Shown here one piece after another: positions 12,360 to 24,652 of a DNA stretch of 64,000 bases (positions are counted from its first letter, which is position 1; the number at the start of each line of letters is the position of its first letter). The notes beneath the pieces are model-generated. The model searched no databases, was not told where the DNA came from, and saw only the letters and a list, made by a program, of their open reading frames with translations. Position numbers and translations under genes: made by a program. This stretch comes from Theobroma cacao. Lineage: Eukaryota; Streptophyta; Magnoliopsida; Malvales; Malvaceae. The stretch is from positions 11,164,454-11,228,453 of the forward strand of contig NC_030858.1 of assembly GCF_000208745.1 (NCBI RefSeq), read 5' to 3'.

Positions 12360-13194
12360 AATCTTTTCACTTAGAATATTGTACAATCCGGATAAGTTTA
12401 CATTCATGCAAAATTCAAATTAGTAATTAACTCCATAAGTTTGCTTTTCATCTCTCTCTCCACTAATGTAGGCTAACACTATGTTAAATATCAATAGGAC
12501 TTTAATTAGCTTGTAATGGATGGCTAGGGTTAAGGTTGGATATGGGATAATGTATAGCTTAAATCACTCTAAGCACATAGTCAATCTAGAACCTAGTTAA
12601 AGCTTTATTTTCCTTCACCTAGTATACCTCAGTTTTCATCAACCCTTTTCTTTTGTTCCACACTTCATTCTTTCTTTCCCTTTTTCTTTTTCTCAATTTC
12701 ACACCCTCGAACTTATTTCTTTTATTGGGTGTTAAGATGAATACAATCATATTTTTGAACTTTTCATCATTTTTTCATCTTGATTATCTCTTTCATTATA
12801 TGGCTCACAACACATCCTAAATTGACCTATGCATTTAGGAATGAGGGATGTAAGAATTGTTAGAAATATTAATATAAGGGTCTAGGCTAAAAATTAAGTG
12901 TTCAAACAAAGAAAAGATGTCATTAGGCTTAAAGGGGGAAACTAAAGATAATTTATGTAAAGGAAGGTTACAAAAGGCTCAATCGGTCAAAAAATGGCAT
13001 AAATCAATTCCTTAACTAAGTATAGCCTAAGATTTCGCCTCAAAAGAGAATCGAACAAATTCTAGAACTTAATACATAATTTAAAAATTTGCATTCACAT
13101 AAACCTTTCTAAATATATACAATAAATCTAAGCAAAAGACATAGCACTCAAAATGTAGAAATTTCAACCTAACAATAAAGCTTAGCATGAGAAT

Positions 13195-13560
13195 TTTCAT
13201 ATCACAAGTCGAAGGTTAGCTTAAAGGTATTCTTAGATTAGATAAAATAAATTTACCTTATGTTTGTTTTAAATAATTGTAAAGGAGTAGTACTCCTAAT
13301 TTATTTTTACTACTTTTACTTTGATGATTATTTAGAATCTTGTAATATGGAAGTGTCTCAATATTATGATTGTGCTCATATATATATGCACGTAAAATGA
13401 GACACTCCTTCTTAGGTATTTCTCTTAATTCTCCTCAAACTCATGTAATTCTGGAGGCTCGGTTTATGTCCACCTCCCCTTTATACTTAATTTTTTCCAT
13501 TATTAATAAAACGATCACAGGGTAGCTGGGCCCTGTGAGAATTTCCAACATAAAAAAACA
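13195..13560 (+). mobile_element. 5'-truncated LINE fragment (3' UTR only)
   Basis: This plus-strand stretch matches, with substitutions, the 3' end of the minus-strand LINE at 41081-41430. Shared landmarks in order: cttagattag, agtagtactc, ctcatgtaa.tctggag, ttatgtcc.cctcccc, ttattaataaaacgat, gtagctgg, gagaatttcca, and cataaaaaaa as the A-tail. It is embedded in the 3' non-coding region of the Athila-like element. Its target-site duplication is not clear. Confidence 0.8.
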
Positions 13561-14020
13561 ATATTCACATGTTTCAAAGAATCAAGATAGTAATATAACC
13601 GAGTTCTCATCATTGGATAGGTAAATTAAATGAAACTGGCACAATTAAATCTAGTTCAAATGCAAATGCACCTGCATAAAAAAAATTTAATGAAAATAAA
13701 CTAACCTAAACTATCACTAACACTAATAACAATAAAATGTTCTCCAAACCTAAATTGCACATTGTCCTCAATGTGAAAAGCTAAAAAGAACAAGGAAAAG
13801 AAATTTTCCTATCAATAGTGACAATGCATTGAAAGCTATAATTTTTTACCTCCACATTTTCATGCTTTCCAAACCTGCAGACTCAACAAACAAGCTAGGG
13901 AGAGGTTAAAACTACTTGTTTAAATAGAAAAACAAAAACTAACTAAAATAACAACTAAAATTAAAAAAATATAGCCTGGGTTGCCTCCTAAGAAGCGCTT
14001 CTTTATAGTCACTAGCTTGA

Positions 14021-14290
14021 CTATGATACCTTTTTTTTGTTGTCTACAAAAGTACTTAAGGATATTTGGTGATCCAAGTCACCTCTTAAGTAATGCTGGA
14101 CATGTTGCCCATTCACTTCGAATGTTCTAGTAGCTTCATTACAAATATCTACTGCAGCACATGGATAGAGCTTAATCACCTTGTAAGGACCTAACCACTT
14201 TGATTTTTGTTTCCATGGAAAGAGCTTGACTGATTTGGTCAGTAACACTTGTTGTCCCACCTTAAAATCAAGATTAACTGAAGGTAGTGG
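14021..14290 (-). pseudogene. Gypsy integrase C-terminal fragment
   Basis: GQQVLLTKSVKLFPWKQKSKWLGPYKV followed by FEVNGQHVQHYL is the typical integrase C-terminal end (KLFPGKLKSRWSGPF..., VNGQRLKHY) of Athila-type elements. Just downstream on the same strand is the usual AAGCGCTTCTTAGGAGGCAACCC motif, split here for length. The N-terminal and catalytic parts of integrase are missing. Confidence 0.85.
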
Positions 14291-14439
14291 ATCATGCTCA
14301 TCATAACATTGTTTAGTTTTAAGCTGTGGTGGCGGTGGTTTGATTCAAGAATTGATGCTTGCTTACTTATAGGTGGTGGAGTAGGATTACCTTGATCTTT
14401 ATCAGTTAAATCCACTTTATGGCGATGAGTTGTGGTTGA

Positions 14440-14990
14440 AGGACTCTTAGTTGCATTGAAAATAGTAAATTCAACTACTTCCTCTCCAACTCTGAAAGTT
14501 ATTCTACTTTCCCTTACATCTATTAGTGCACCTGCAATGGCTAAGAATGGACGTCTTAGTATGATCGGAACCTCTTGATCCTATTCCATCTCAAGTACTA
14601 TGAAATCTACTAGAATGAATAGTTTCCCAACTTTAAGCAAGACATCTTTTATCACCCCACAAGGGTGCCTTATCGTTCTATCAGCTTGGTGCAAGGTGAT
14701 TATAGTGGGTTAAATCTCTTTCAGTCTAATTCTCTTAGTAGCAGACAAAGGTATAATTGAGACACCAACACCTAAATCACACAAAGATTTTGAAAAATTA
14801 AAATTACCAATTAAGCAAGGGATAGAAAAACTTCCTAGGTCCTTAAGCTTTGGTGGAAGCTTGTTCTGGATTATTGCATTAAACTCCTCAGTGAGTATAA
14901 TTGTCTCAAAGTCCTTCAGTTTCCTTTTTTTTGTCAATATGTCTTTCAGAAACTTCACATATGATGGTATTTGCTTTAAAGCTTATGCAA
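14440..14990 (-). pseudogene. Gypsy aspartic protease remnant
   Basis: ILTKKRKLKDFETIILTEEF, then KLPPKLKDLGSFSIPCLIG, then LCDLGVGVSIIPLS: the retropepsin-like region of Athila-type Pol. The catalytic D-[ST]-G is represented by DLG followed by VGVSIIPLS. This matches the family's usual CDLGASVNLMPLS, so the motif is essentially present. Stops interrupt the frame upstream. Confidence 0.82.
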
Positions 14991-15159
14991 AAGGAATGTT
15001 GATGTGAAGCTTTTTGAATACCTTAATAAATTTTAGGAAGTGTTTATCAAGCTTTTGTTTTTAAAGGCACTAAGGAAAGGGTGGTGGTGGTAAAGTTGCC
15101 TTTGGTTCCTTCTCTTGACTTTTCTTATCAACTATTACAATCACCGTTTTATTCTTAAT

Positions 15160-16480
15160 AGGCTCATCCTGAAAATTAGCTTGCCTAACACTATGTTCAA
15201 CCTCTTTTCCACTCCTTAGGGTGATTGCCATAACTTGTTACTTACCTTCTCTTCTTGGATTCACTTCTGTATCACTAGGCAATGTTCCTTGAGGTTGGTT
15301 GTTTAATAAATTGGCAAGTTAACCAACTTGAGTCTCAAGGTTTCGAATTGATGTTACTTGACTTTGAAGGAGAGCTGTTTGACTTTGTATAATGTTGTCA
15401 TTCTGTGTCATGTATTGCCTTAGCAGATCTTCCACAGTTGGCTTTTTTTCTAAAATAGGTGCGCCGGCTTGTTGATGAAATGTTGGAGGTGTATTTGGCC
15501 TTAGAGTTGAGGATGAACCTTGATTATTACCCCAAGAGAAATTGGGATGATTCCTCCACCCTGGGTTATAAGTGTTGGAGTAGGGGTTATTTTGTTGTCT
15601 ATTACCCATAAATTGCACTATCTTTGTTAAGCTTGGACATTAATGACTTGTATGATTATCTCCACAAAACTCACAAGCTACAAAAGGACTTTGCAAACTA
15701 TTAGTACCAAAAGATTCAAGAGTTTTAGTTAAAGTTGTTACCTGAGCGGATAATGTTGTCATAACATTAACATCATGAATTCCAGCTACTCTTCTATGCA
15801 TTGCTCACTCTGTCGACCACTGGTAGTTGTTTACAGCCATTTCCTCCAACAAATCGTATGCCTCATCAAATGATTTTGCCATTAAAGCTCCTCTTGCAAT
15901 GGCATCAATGGTGGTTCGAACCTGCCCACTTAAACCATTATAAAAAGTCTGCACTTGAAGCCACTTTAGGAGACCATGATAAGGACAATGCCGAAGTAGT
16001 TCTTTGTACCTTTCCCAAGCTTTGTACAATGATTCAAAATCTAGTTGCATGAATGATGTAATGTCATTCCTCATTTTCACTGTCTTAGTCAGACGAAAGA
16101 ATTTGGCAAGGAATTTCTAAGCAAGATGATCCCATGATGTTATTGAGCCAGTGAGGAGTGCATTCAACCATGCTTTAGCTTTAACCTTTAAGGAGAAGGG
16201 AAAAAGCCTCAACCGAATTGCATCATCAATGACACCATTGTGCTTGAGTGTGTCACAAATCTCCAAGAAGTTTGCTATATGGCCATTGAGATCATCAATT
16301 GGATGACCCTTAGATTGAACTGATGTTTGAATCATGGTGATGATAGCTAGCCTGATTTTAAAATTGTTTGCTTGAATAGCTGGCCTTCAAATGCTCGATG
16401 GAATTCTTTGTACCAAAGGAACAACATAATCCCTTAAGCAACGATTGTCAGCTACTATGCGCTCTTGGATTTGTTGTCCA
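15160..16480 (-). pseudogene. Athila-type gag remnant
   Basis: Three frame pieces read in order: HIANFLEICDTLKHNGV, AIRLRLFPFSLKVKAKAWL (16335-16117); RNDITSFMQLDFESLYKAWE, LQVQTFYNGLSGQVRTTIDA and DEAYDLLEEMAVNNYQW (16080-15805); NNPYSNTYNPGWRNHPNFSW (15618-15319). This is the retrotransposon gag domain and the Asn/Pro/Trp-rich tail found in Athila-like gag. Stops and frameshifts lie between the pieces. Confidence 0.9.
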
Positions 16481-16700
16481 CCCTGTTGATTAGCCTTTGT
16501 ATTTACTAGACCAACACCTTGTTGATTTTCTTGTCAAAGTCAGCAAAATGTTCTCTCAATTTCTAGATCACATGGGATAGTCTCCAAGCTATTTGCTCTT
16601 CTCATACAATGACTGAACTTAATTGCAAAACAAAAGTAAAACTTAAATTAAGACTAATCTGTAAAATTTTAATATTAGCAAATAACAAAGAAAACAAAAT

Positions 16701-16717
16701 CCTCGGCAACGGTGCCA
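16701..16717 (-). promoter_or_regulatory. tRNA-Asp-type primer binding site
   Basis: The minus strand reads TGGCACCGTTGCCGAGG six nt inside the 5' LTR. It differs from the standard Athila site complementary to tRNA-Asp (TGGCGCCGTTGCCGGGG) at two positions. Confidence 0.85.
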
Positions 16718-16723
16718 AAAACT

Positions 16724-18218
16724 TGTCAATTTTGCACACGCAAGTATACGCATCGAACAAGTAATATAGTGATGAAGTAGAGTATCATTCCTACAGAAAT
16801 TTGTTTCTAAAGTTTCACTAAGTACTAAAATTATAAAACAAATTAATCTTATTTAAGTAATCCAAAAATTGGAAAAAAACTAATTAAAAATAATTAAAAA
16901 TCAACACTAAATAGACTACCAAACTAAATAAGTTAAAAAAAGCAACATATTAATGATCTAAGATTATGGGTTCATTTAACATTTCATCTAATATCAGCTT
17001 TTCTTGTTATTTATCTTTCTTGTGTGGTTTTACTAACCTAGAATTCAAAGCTATGGACAAGTCTCCATCGAGTTGCTTGTATAAATACCTAACTTAATTA
17101 GTTCACTATATGTTTATAGGAATCAATTAAATTAAGTTCATTAAGCAAGTGTCTTAATGTGGCTATGTATGGCAATTGGCATATGTCTACTCGAATCACG
17201 AATCAGATCACCTAAGTGACGTGAACATACACTATTCAAACCTTAGTCCAATTAAAAATCTCTCAGTCGAGTCTCAATTAGATTCACAGATCAGTTGATT
17301 GTTGGCCAAGCAATCAAAAGCATTTGAGTAAATGAAAGAGAAACAAATATTCAAACTACATGTTAAAATCCACCATAATCCTAGAAAGATAATTTAGCTC
17401 ATAATATGGAATAAAAATAATATCTAAAGAAATTTAGCCATGAATCAAAGTCAAAGAAAATAAAAGAAACACAAAAGTAGAGAAAGAAACTAAGTGTTAA
17501 AGCTTTGCAATCTTAATTCTCTCTCAAATTCTCTTGTTTTCTTGCTTTGTTCTTGGCTCCAAATCTCTAGAACAGTTGGTTGCTGCCTCCTGCTTAAAAT
17601 TTTTAAAAAAGTTCCTTTAAATAGGCTTCAAGTAACCTAATTTTCAAAATCCCACCAAATTTTTATTTTTGGAAAATCATCCAGTGTTGCGGTGCTACTT
17701 CTTCAATGCTGCAGCACTGAGCTCTTGGGAAAATGTGTTGTGTGCTTCCTTTCACTAGTGCTACAGCCCTGTTCTCTTAGCGCTGCAGCAGTCTATCAAC
17801 TTCGAACGTGATTTTCACCTTGATCTAGTTCAAATTGGGTAAAAAGGTCAACATAAAAGTTGTAGCCCTTCCTCTTAATCATTTCATTTAAAGTTATGTA
17901 AAGAGAGATATGATCAAAATACCACAATATATACGAATAAAGCCATCACCATACTTGCACGAATTTTCATCAAATGAGCCTTGTTCATCAAATTTCCTAC
18001 AAAAGAAATAAGAGAAATTATCAATACTACTCTTAAAGTAATTTGAAACAAAATAACATAAAATTTAACTAAAATAACTTAAATTAACTACCCAACATGT
18101 AATCAAACTTAAACTTGAAAAACACCTAAAATGCTAAAATTCGAACCTAAAATCTGAAAGATCTATCTACTTAAGCCTTTAAAATGCATCAAAATAACTC
18201 TATATAACAGAGTTATCA
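16724..18218 (-). repeat. 5' LTR of the Athila-like element (1495 bp)
   Basis: Direct repeat of 10416-12124 with many substitutions and indels; starts tgtcaattttgcac and ends gagttatca. The divergence of the pair implies an old insertion; I did not compute identity. Confidence 0.88.
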
Positions 18219-20389
18219 CTCAAATTGATCTCTTTTACTTGTTTGCATATCTTCATGATCTACTAATCAAGTTCTGAATCATGACAAATTCTGTTGTTAA
18301 GTTGAAGTTGTTTGTTATTATTGTTGAATGGCTACTAAAGTTAAAGCCCCAATTTCTAGTGGTGAAGAGACAGATCGGAAGAGCTACTCGAGGTATGACA
18401 TGGTTGGGTAAAGATATAATACTCAAAACTGCATGGTGATTTGGTATGTGTGGAGAATGTTTCAAAATTTAGTCTTAGACCATACTAATTGGAGCAATTG
18501 CAACAAGGGTGACATTGAACCTATGTACAAGGCTATTTTCCTTGTCCATTATTTTCAATTGAGGAATAAGTGGTTGGCTTATAAAGAAATTGACTAAAAA
18601 GAGTCCATCGCTAGGAAGATTATCAGCCTGTGAATTACTGGTGGGCAAACTTCTTTTAAGTTGTTTTCCCTGCAAGTAAATCGGATGATTGAAATAATTT
18701 TTGTAGTCTTTCTACGCGGGTTGTGAAATTTTCATTCTTATTGTGTGATGGAAGAATGAATAGAATCTCAGTAGATGTCACTTACGATATTTCTCTAGAA
18801 AGATAATTTATTCTTTATGAACATGGTCACAGGTGACATTAAGCTTATAATTGTAAAGGTAAGAATATGAGAGATTGGGCTGTGGTATTCTTTGTTCCAT
18901 AATCTGTAGGAATCTATATCCAAAAAAATGAAGAAGAACACACGAAGAAATAAGAAAGACTCAACAGTTAAAAGCAAAAACAAATAAGAAAGAGTTTTGA
19001 ATATGAAAATCGATTCAAGGCATGCTGTGGAAGGCACTGACTTCAAAGTAGATTTTCATTGCTACCTTAGTACAAATAGCAATCAATGACGTCATACTCC
19101 AAAGATACAATGAAAACCTGAAAGATCTATTAATATGCACTTAAATAAAAAATTTGGTGAACTTGTAAATCTCTCAACTACTTCTGAAGGAATTCTAGAA
19201 TGTAATAGAATAGAGTTTTTGTAAACATGGCATGCTTAGGATGATCTTTTGAGAAAGAGCAAATTAGGAGAATTTATGAAGTCAGGATACAAGATATGAA
19301 AAGTGCTTTTTAATAATGAAGGGATGGGTATTTATAGATAGTGAAACATCACTAACGTGTCTTTTCATTATGCAGACACATTTATTTATGAAGTGAACAA
19401 ATGTATCCTTCTAATTATCAAAGAGACATGCCTTACTACAATCAAGGGTCATACTTCTTCATATACCCAGTAAATTTTGAATCTCTAAAATAAAATAAAA
19501 AGCCAACAATCCCCCACATGATTCAAAATTTAAGAATTATTTAGAAACAGTCTTTTACAATGTATTCGGTGAAGGCATCTTGTGGACTTGAATCTCACTT
19601 AGTATGAGAAAATCCATTTGGAAAAACCATAATGAACTTGTATCTTGAACTAGGATCTTTTAGCTTGAGCTTCTATTCATCATACACATTGTACGAGATT
19701 TTTATTGAGTTCTAAATGGGGTCGCTTTTTAACAACCTTGCGCTCGTATCTTGCTTCTGGAATGCTATAGAGAAAAGCCTAATCTCATAGGTTACGACCT
19801 CACAACCACACTTCAATAGGTGAGTTCCTCAAGGACGTAAGTAATAGAAGCATATCTTGCATAATTTGCTATGAACTCATTCAGAGCATGTGTTCTTCCT
19901 AATTCATACGTTAAGTACCATAATATCACAATAAAACTATAAAACCCTTAAAAGATGGTACTTCTTCAATCACTAAATAGCTTGTTTTTACCGCATTGAA
20001 CCTTTTTCTTGGGATCTTTAATCAGAAAGTTTGGGTTACCATTATTAGTAATTTTTAATTAATGAGTTATAGTCTTATCTTTCTTGAATTACACTATGAT
20101 CATATTATACTGTGAGTTTGGGATATAACGTTGTGTTATATTCATGATAGCTACTAAGATTCCTTTCATATTTTTCAAGTCTTTAGATCGTTAGCCTTGA
20201 GTTACATCATGTTTTAATTTAACAAAAATCACATATTATCTTGAACTTAATGTCAAGCATTTAAAATTGTCTCAAATACACTTTTAATCCCTTAAAGTTA
20301 CATATTTGTTTGAAAAGCCATGCACCATTAGAAAACATATTATAAGCTTTCAAACAATGCATATTCTACTAAAAATGTAAGAGCAAACA
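18219..20389. other. Unassigned, repeat-like DNA
   Basis: Only short, unconvincing ORFs are present. The sequence resembles decayed transposon DNA, but I recognise no domain, LTR pair or terminal repeat. Confidence 0.35.
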
Positions 20390-21760
20390 TGCCTTGAAAT
20401 GATATTTGACTGTAAGAACAAGGCAAGGAAGAAATAGTTGAAGAGAACAGCCAAAAAGCTAAGGAAACTTAAGACACAAGTCAAGAGTTGATCCTAGAGA
20501 AGCTCGAGTCGATTCAAAGGTAGAAAAAGTGAAAAGCTTGAAGAATATAAAGCCATAGTCGACCCTAAAATGTCCATAGTCGACCATGTTCTAGAAAGCT
20601 CAAGAAAATAAAGTTTTGAATAGACATAGTCTAGCTCAAGTATAGTTGACCTTGAGATGTCAAAAGAATAAAAAAATTGACTTTACATAGACATAATTGA
20701 CTATAGAGGAGGCATAGTGACTATAGCAACTCAATTTTGCAAAAAAACACTATCAGGAGATAAATTGAATAAAGAAAGGTTATACTCAACTATGGAGCCT
20801 TAATTTGAGAAATTTGAAAAACAGAGTTTACCCTTGGAGCATTATAGTCAACCCTCAAGCTTTAGCAATGGTCAAATTTAATTCAAACTTGTGTCTAACA
20901 GCTCCAAACTTCACACTAGTTATAAATAGCTGCATTTAAGCTATTTGGAAGTAAGAGAAGACTAGAATAAAGCTTCAAATCCTAGAAAGACCTTAAAAAG
21001 CTTATCCATAATCTCTAGCTTCATTTTAGTCTTCCACCAAGCTTACAAAAGTTGAATACTTGCTTTATTTGAGCTGATATTTCTTTTCTCACTACATTAA
21101 AGCTTAAAGTCTTAGCACTCAGCCTTTGTAGAGGCATTTTCTTGTTGAAATTTATATCCCCATTGTAAAGGTTCTAGCTTAACCTTGAAAAAATTTTTGT
21201 AAGGGTTTGTGGTTGAGCTCATAAAAACCACTATTGGTGGGTTATCACTTTATCTCGTGAAAAAGCAAGAATCCTTCTATGGATTGTGTAAGGGTTATCT
21301 CTTGATTCAGTGAAAAAGTTGGTGTAAGGTTTATCACTTGATCTAGTTAAAAGGCAAGAATCCTTTAAGTGGATTGGAAATTCCTTATTGCCAAGGGAGT
21401 GGATGTAGGCATAAAAAAACCCGAACCACTATAAAATTTTTATGTCTCTTTTTAATTTTTCACATTGTTATTCATTGCTTGCATTTATCTTAGGAAAATA
21501 GTTTTATATTGATTTATTATTTTGCACTGAGAAAATATTTCACTTTATCATTGATAGCTAGTATTTAACTCAGGAAAATATTTTGCTTTGATATATTATT
21601 TATATGCTTAGTAATTTATTGTTGAAAACTTGATTTTGATACTAGAAAATATTTTTGGTTTTATACTTGGTTTTTAAACACAATTTTTAATATACCAATT
21701 CACCTCCCTTTTGGTATGTTGCTCTTTGACACTTCTACACTAACAAGATCATTGCACTTT
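20390..21760 (+). repeat. SIRE-like copia LTR remnant (approximate limits)
   Basis: Repeated short guanosine/adenine-rich modules (gttatcacttt-atct and aaaggcaagaatccttt), then tgccaagggagtggatgtagg, then aaccactataaaa, resemble the 3' half of SIRE/Maximus-type copia LTRs. Four agtcgacc-like motifs occur earlier (20500-20700). No primer site follows, so it would be solo or truncated. The ends are not resolved. Confidence 0.4.
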
Positions 21761-22062
21761 TTGGGCTTTGGCTATTATGTTAATTAAACTTGTACAAGAA
21801 TTAAACAAGCATAATAGCCTTCATGGTGAAAAGATATTTAAAACTACGATGCATGCTCTTTCTTGGAATTTATTGACTTTTCCTTTCTGTTAGATATTTT
21901 TAGAAGGAGCAATCAATTTATCTAAATTTCATTGTGAATTTATTAAACTTGGAGTTTGATTGTTGCAACTTAATATGGGCTACATGTTGAATTAATTATC
22001 TATTGTCATTTAATTAAATTTTGATCCTACTTTGTTTAAAAAATAATGATTGTTAGGCTTAC

Positions 22063-24647
22063 TGTCACGACCTAAATTTTGAGCCATGACCAGCGCATGG
22101 GCCCAATGGACGTAGTCCATTAAGCCAAAGCAAGCCTATTAATCTGACGTGTTCATCATTCCATCATAAACTGCTAGTCACATTTCATAACTTAGGATCA
22201 AAATAATATTAAACATAGCCACCTCATACTGGCATACTAAACAAGTGTATATACATTGTCTACAACATGTATCTTAATAATTTACATTAGGTTTGTCTAT
22301 ACACAACAAAAGAATACTTGACTTCCAGCGGAGAGACTCGGACGAATGTACAGCTACTGAATGCCGAGACACGTACCAAGGGTCGAATATACGAAGACAC
22401 TTCGACCTAATTACCAGCTGCCTTGTGATATGAAAACATGAAGTTGAAAACGGTGAGTATAAACCCAGTGAGTGAACAAAGAAGGGAACAAGCAACAATA
22501 AGAAATGATTTAAAATCATGATGCACTTGTTTTAAAATAATATAATTTAGTTTCGTTCACATTAAAACCCCTCATTAAACCTTTAAATAATTAATCATTT
22601 AAAATCATGAACCCACACATAACAAACAATTTGAGAAATAAAAGCTTCAATGATACACAAGCAAGTCAAATACGACAATGAATCTTCGCTGCAGTGGAAA
22701 GGCATTCTTGTTGCAGCGAGAATTCCTTTCCGCTGCAGTGACGTTGGGATTTAAGTTAGTAGCCGAACGAGGGTTTCTCAACTGGCCGAGGGTTTTTCAC
22801 CAAACTTCCTCATTTTAAACTTAAATCATTTATTTTGTGATGTTGGAAATCCATGCTTAAATATGGTAGCAAAGAAATGGAAAATAGGGCAACAATTGAT
22901 CAAGATGTGAGACAAAACAGAAAGTTTTTCGCTGCAGCAGCGAAATTTCTACCCCAAGATAGAAACTTTCTCTTTGCAACAAGAATGCTATAGTATTTTC
23001 TCGCTGCAGCGAGTTTTCGGCCAGCCACCCTAAAAAAACTCGAGAGTTTCTCGCTGCAGCAAGAAACAGGGCACCAATGAAAAATTTTCCTTCCTCCCAA
23101 AGAAAACCACCCTGCTGAAATGTCCAAAACCAATAAGAAACACATAACAACTTCCCAAAGTTTAACATACCGAATTTCACATACATTACAACCATATGCC
23201 ATTTCTCATAAATTTCTTATAACACACATGTTTACGTATGTATATATATATATATATATATACCCATCATCATCATGCACACCATCCCATCATCATCATG
23301 CACACCATCCCATCATCACCAGCTCATGCACACTCCCTACTCGCACATGGTTAGGTCATCACCGGTTTATGCGCACTCCCTACTCGTACATAACCTGGTC
23401 ATCATCGGCTTATACGCACTCCTTACTCGCACATAGCCTAGTCCATATAATTACACAATAATATATTTGTACGTATACACATATATCAACATAATGTAGC
23501 AGTATAGGAATCCATAATAGCCACATATCACAACATAACCCATTTCTCAAAAGCTTGTTCCCAAGGCACTCATTTTTAAGAAAACTTGTATAAAATCATT
23601 CAAACGCTTTGTACAAACAATCACATTCCCCAAAATGAATTTGAAATGTTGTTCACTCACCGGTATATTGTTGAGCCTTTAGCTGACTCTAATTCCCCTA
23701 ATGATTCAATTGGGGTAATGGGGCTTCATTAGAACCTAGAATCACATTAGCATCACATTATGTTAATTCACACACTATAAACTCTAAAAGCTATCTCTTA
23801 ACTAGCATTCAATTGCCATTTTAAATGGCTATCTATGTTCACTACCTAATCACATTAGAGTCAATACACAATCTCAACAATGAACTCACAAATCAATCAC
23901 TAAACATTATCAACACTTAAAACTCAATTCTAATTTACTACTCACATTGATAGCTTTGTAACTTTGAAATTCTTTCCAACAATTCCCAAGATTATTATAG
24001 GGCTTTCTTTCTCTTTCTCTCTCTAAACACTTAGCTAGTGAGAGAAATTATGGAAGTAGGATTTTTCAAGAGTTTTAAAGTGAGAGAGTGAAAGAATACA
24101 AGGGTTCTAGTCAAAAGGGCACAAAGATATGAAAAACTAGAGCTAGAGAGAGAAAATTATGCAAGCTCCATATCAAGCTTCCATGGAGGATGGAAGCAAC
24201 GTGAGATGGGAAGAGGAGAAGAAGAAGAAGCTGCTGGAAATTCAAGAAGCTACTAGAAGGAGAAGATATTTATAGCCCAAGCTTATCCACTCCCTTAGAA
24301 ATTACGAAAATGTCATTCTCCACCCCTATATGAAATCTTTTTACTCTTTTGACACCGGGACAAGGTCCATAATGGTCTAGTAATGTTCAGGTTCATGAAA
24401 CCTTAAAAATTTTGACCCGACGTGAAAAATGACCATTTTGCCCTTATCGTGGAAATTATCAAAATTTTTGTTTCCTTGTCATTTTACTCATATTTTCATC
24501 ATTCATTTATGCCTTAGGCCTACTTAGGCCATAATATTATTTAAAATCTTGCTTTTATGGGCTCACTAAGGAAATGCTGAAATTACCCCTCATCAGGGAT
24601 ATCGCGTATATTACCAACTATGAGTCTATAAAGGTCAAGGTCTCACA
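22063..24647 (+). repeat. Gypsy solo LTR 1 (TGTCACGACC family), 2585 bp
   Basis: Begins tgtcacgacctaa, ends aaggtctcaca, and is flanked by perfect 5-bp duplications cttac (22058-22062 and 24648-24652). No internal coding region is attached, so it is a solo LTR left by LTR-LTR recombination. The ORFs within it are not genes. It contains CTGCAG-centred palindromes (22685-23060), a (TA)n run and a minisatellite (23255-23450). The same family occurs inverted at 34092-36601. Confidence 0.93.
23255..23450 (+). repeat. Minisatellite within solo LTR 1
   Basis: Two units of about 25 nt (catcatcatgcacaccatcc) are followed by three units of about 47 nt containing gcgcactcc.tactcg.acata. Equivalent repeats sit in the sister LTR at 35277-35402. 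Confidence 0.8.
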
Positions 24648-24652
24648 CTTAC

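Larger units (their letters stand above)
10416..18218 (-). mobile_element. Athila-like Ty3/gypsy element, internally deleted
   Basis: The element is in minus orientation with LTRs at 10416-12124 (3') and 16724-18218 (5'). It has a tRNA-Asp-type primer site, a polypurine tract, and remains of gag, protease and the integrase C-terminus. Reverse transcriptase, RNase H and the integrase core are missing between about 14300 and 14450. The leader and gag order is canonical. The flanks (cttat left, ctcaa right) do not form a clear duplication, so the copy may have been rearranged by recombination. It cannot be autonomous. Confidence 0.88.

Noticed and set aside
18253..18675. Two minus-strand ORFs of 66-70 residues
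   Set aside because: No recognisable domain; the surroundings look like decayed repeat DNA.
18795..19046. 83-residue hydrophobic ORF
   Set aside because: No homologous motif recognised and AT-rich composition; probably chance.
22857..23202. Overlapping ORFs of 100-112 residues on the minus strand
   Set aside because: They lie entirely inside a solo LTR; the repeated Leu-Ala-Ala-Ala-Arg pattern is just translation of the CTGCAG palindromes.
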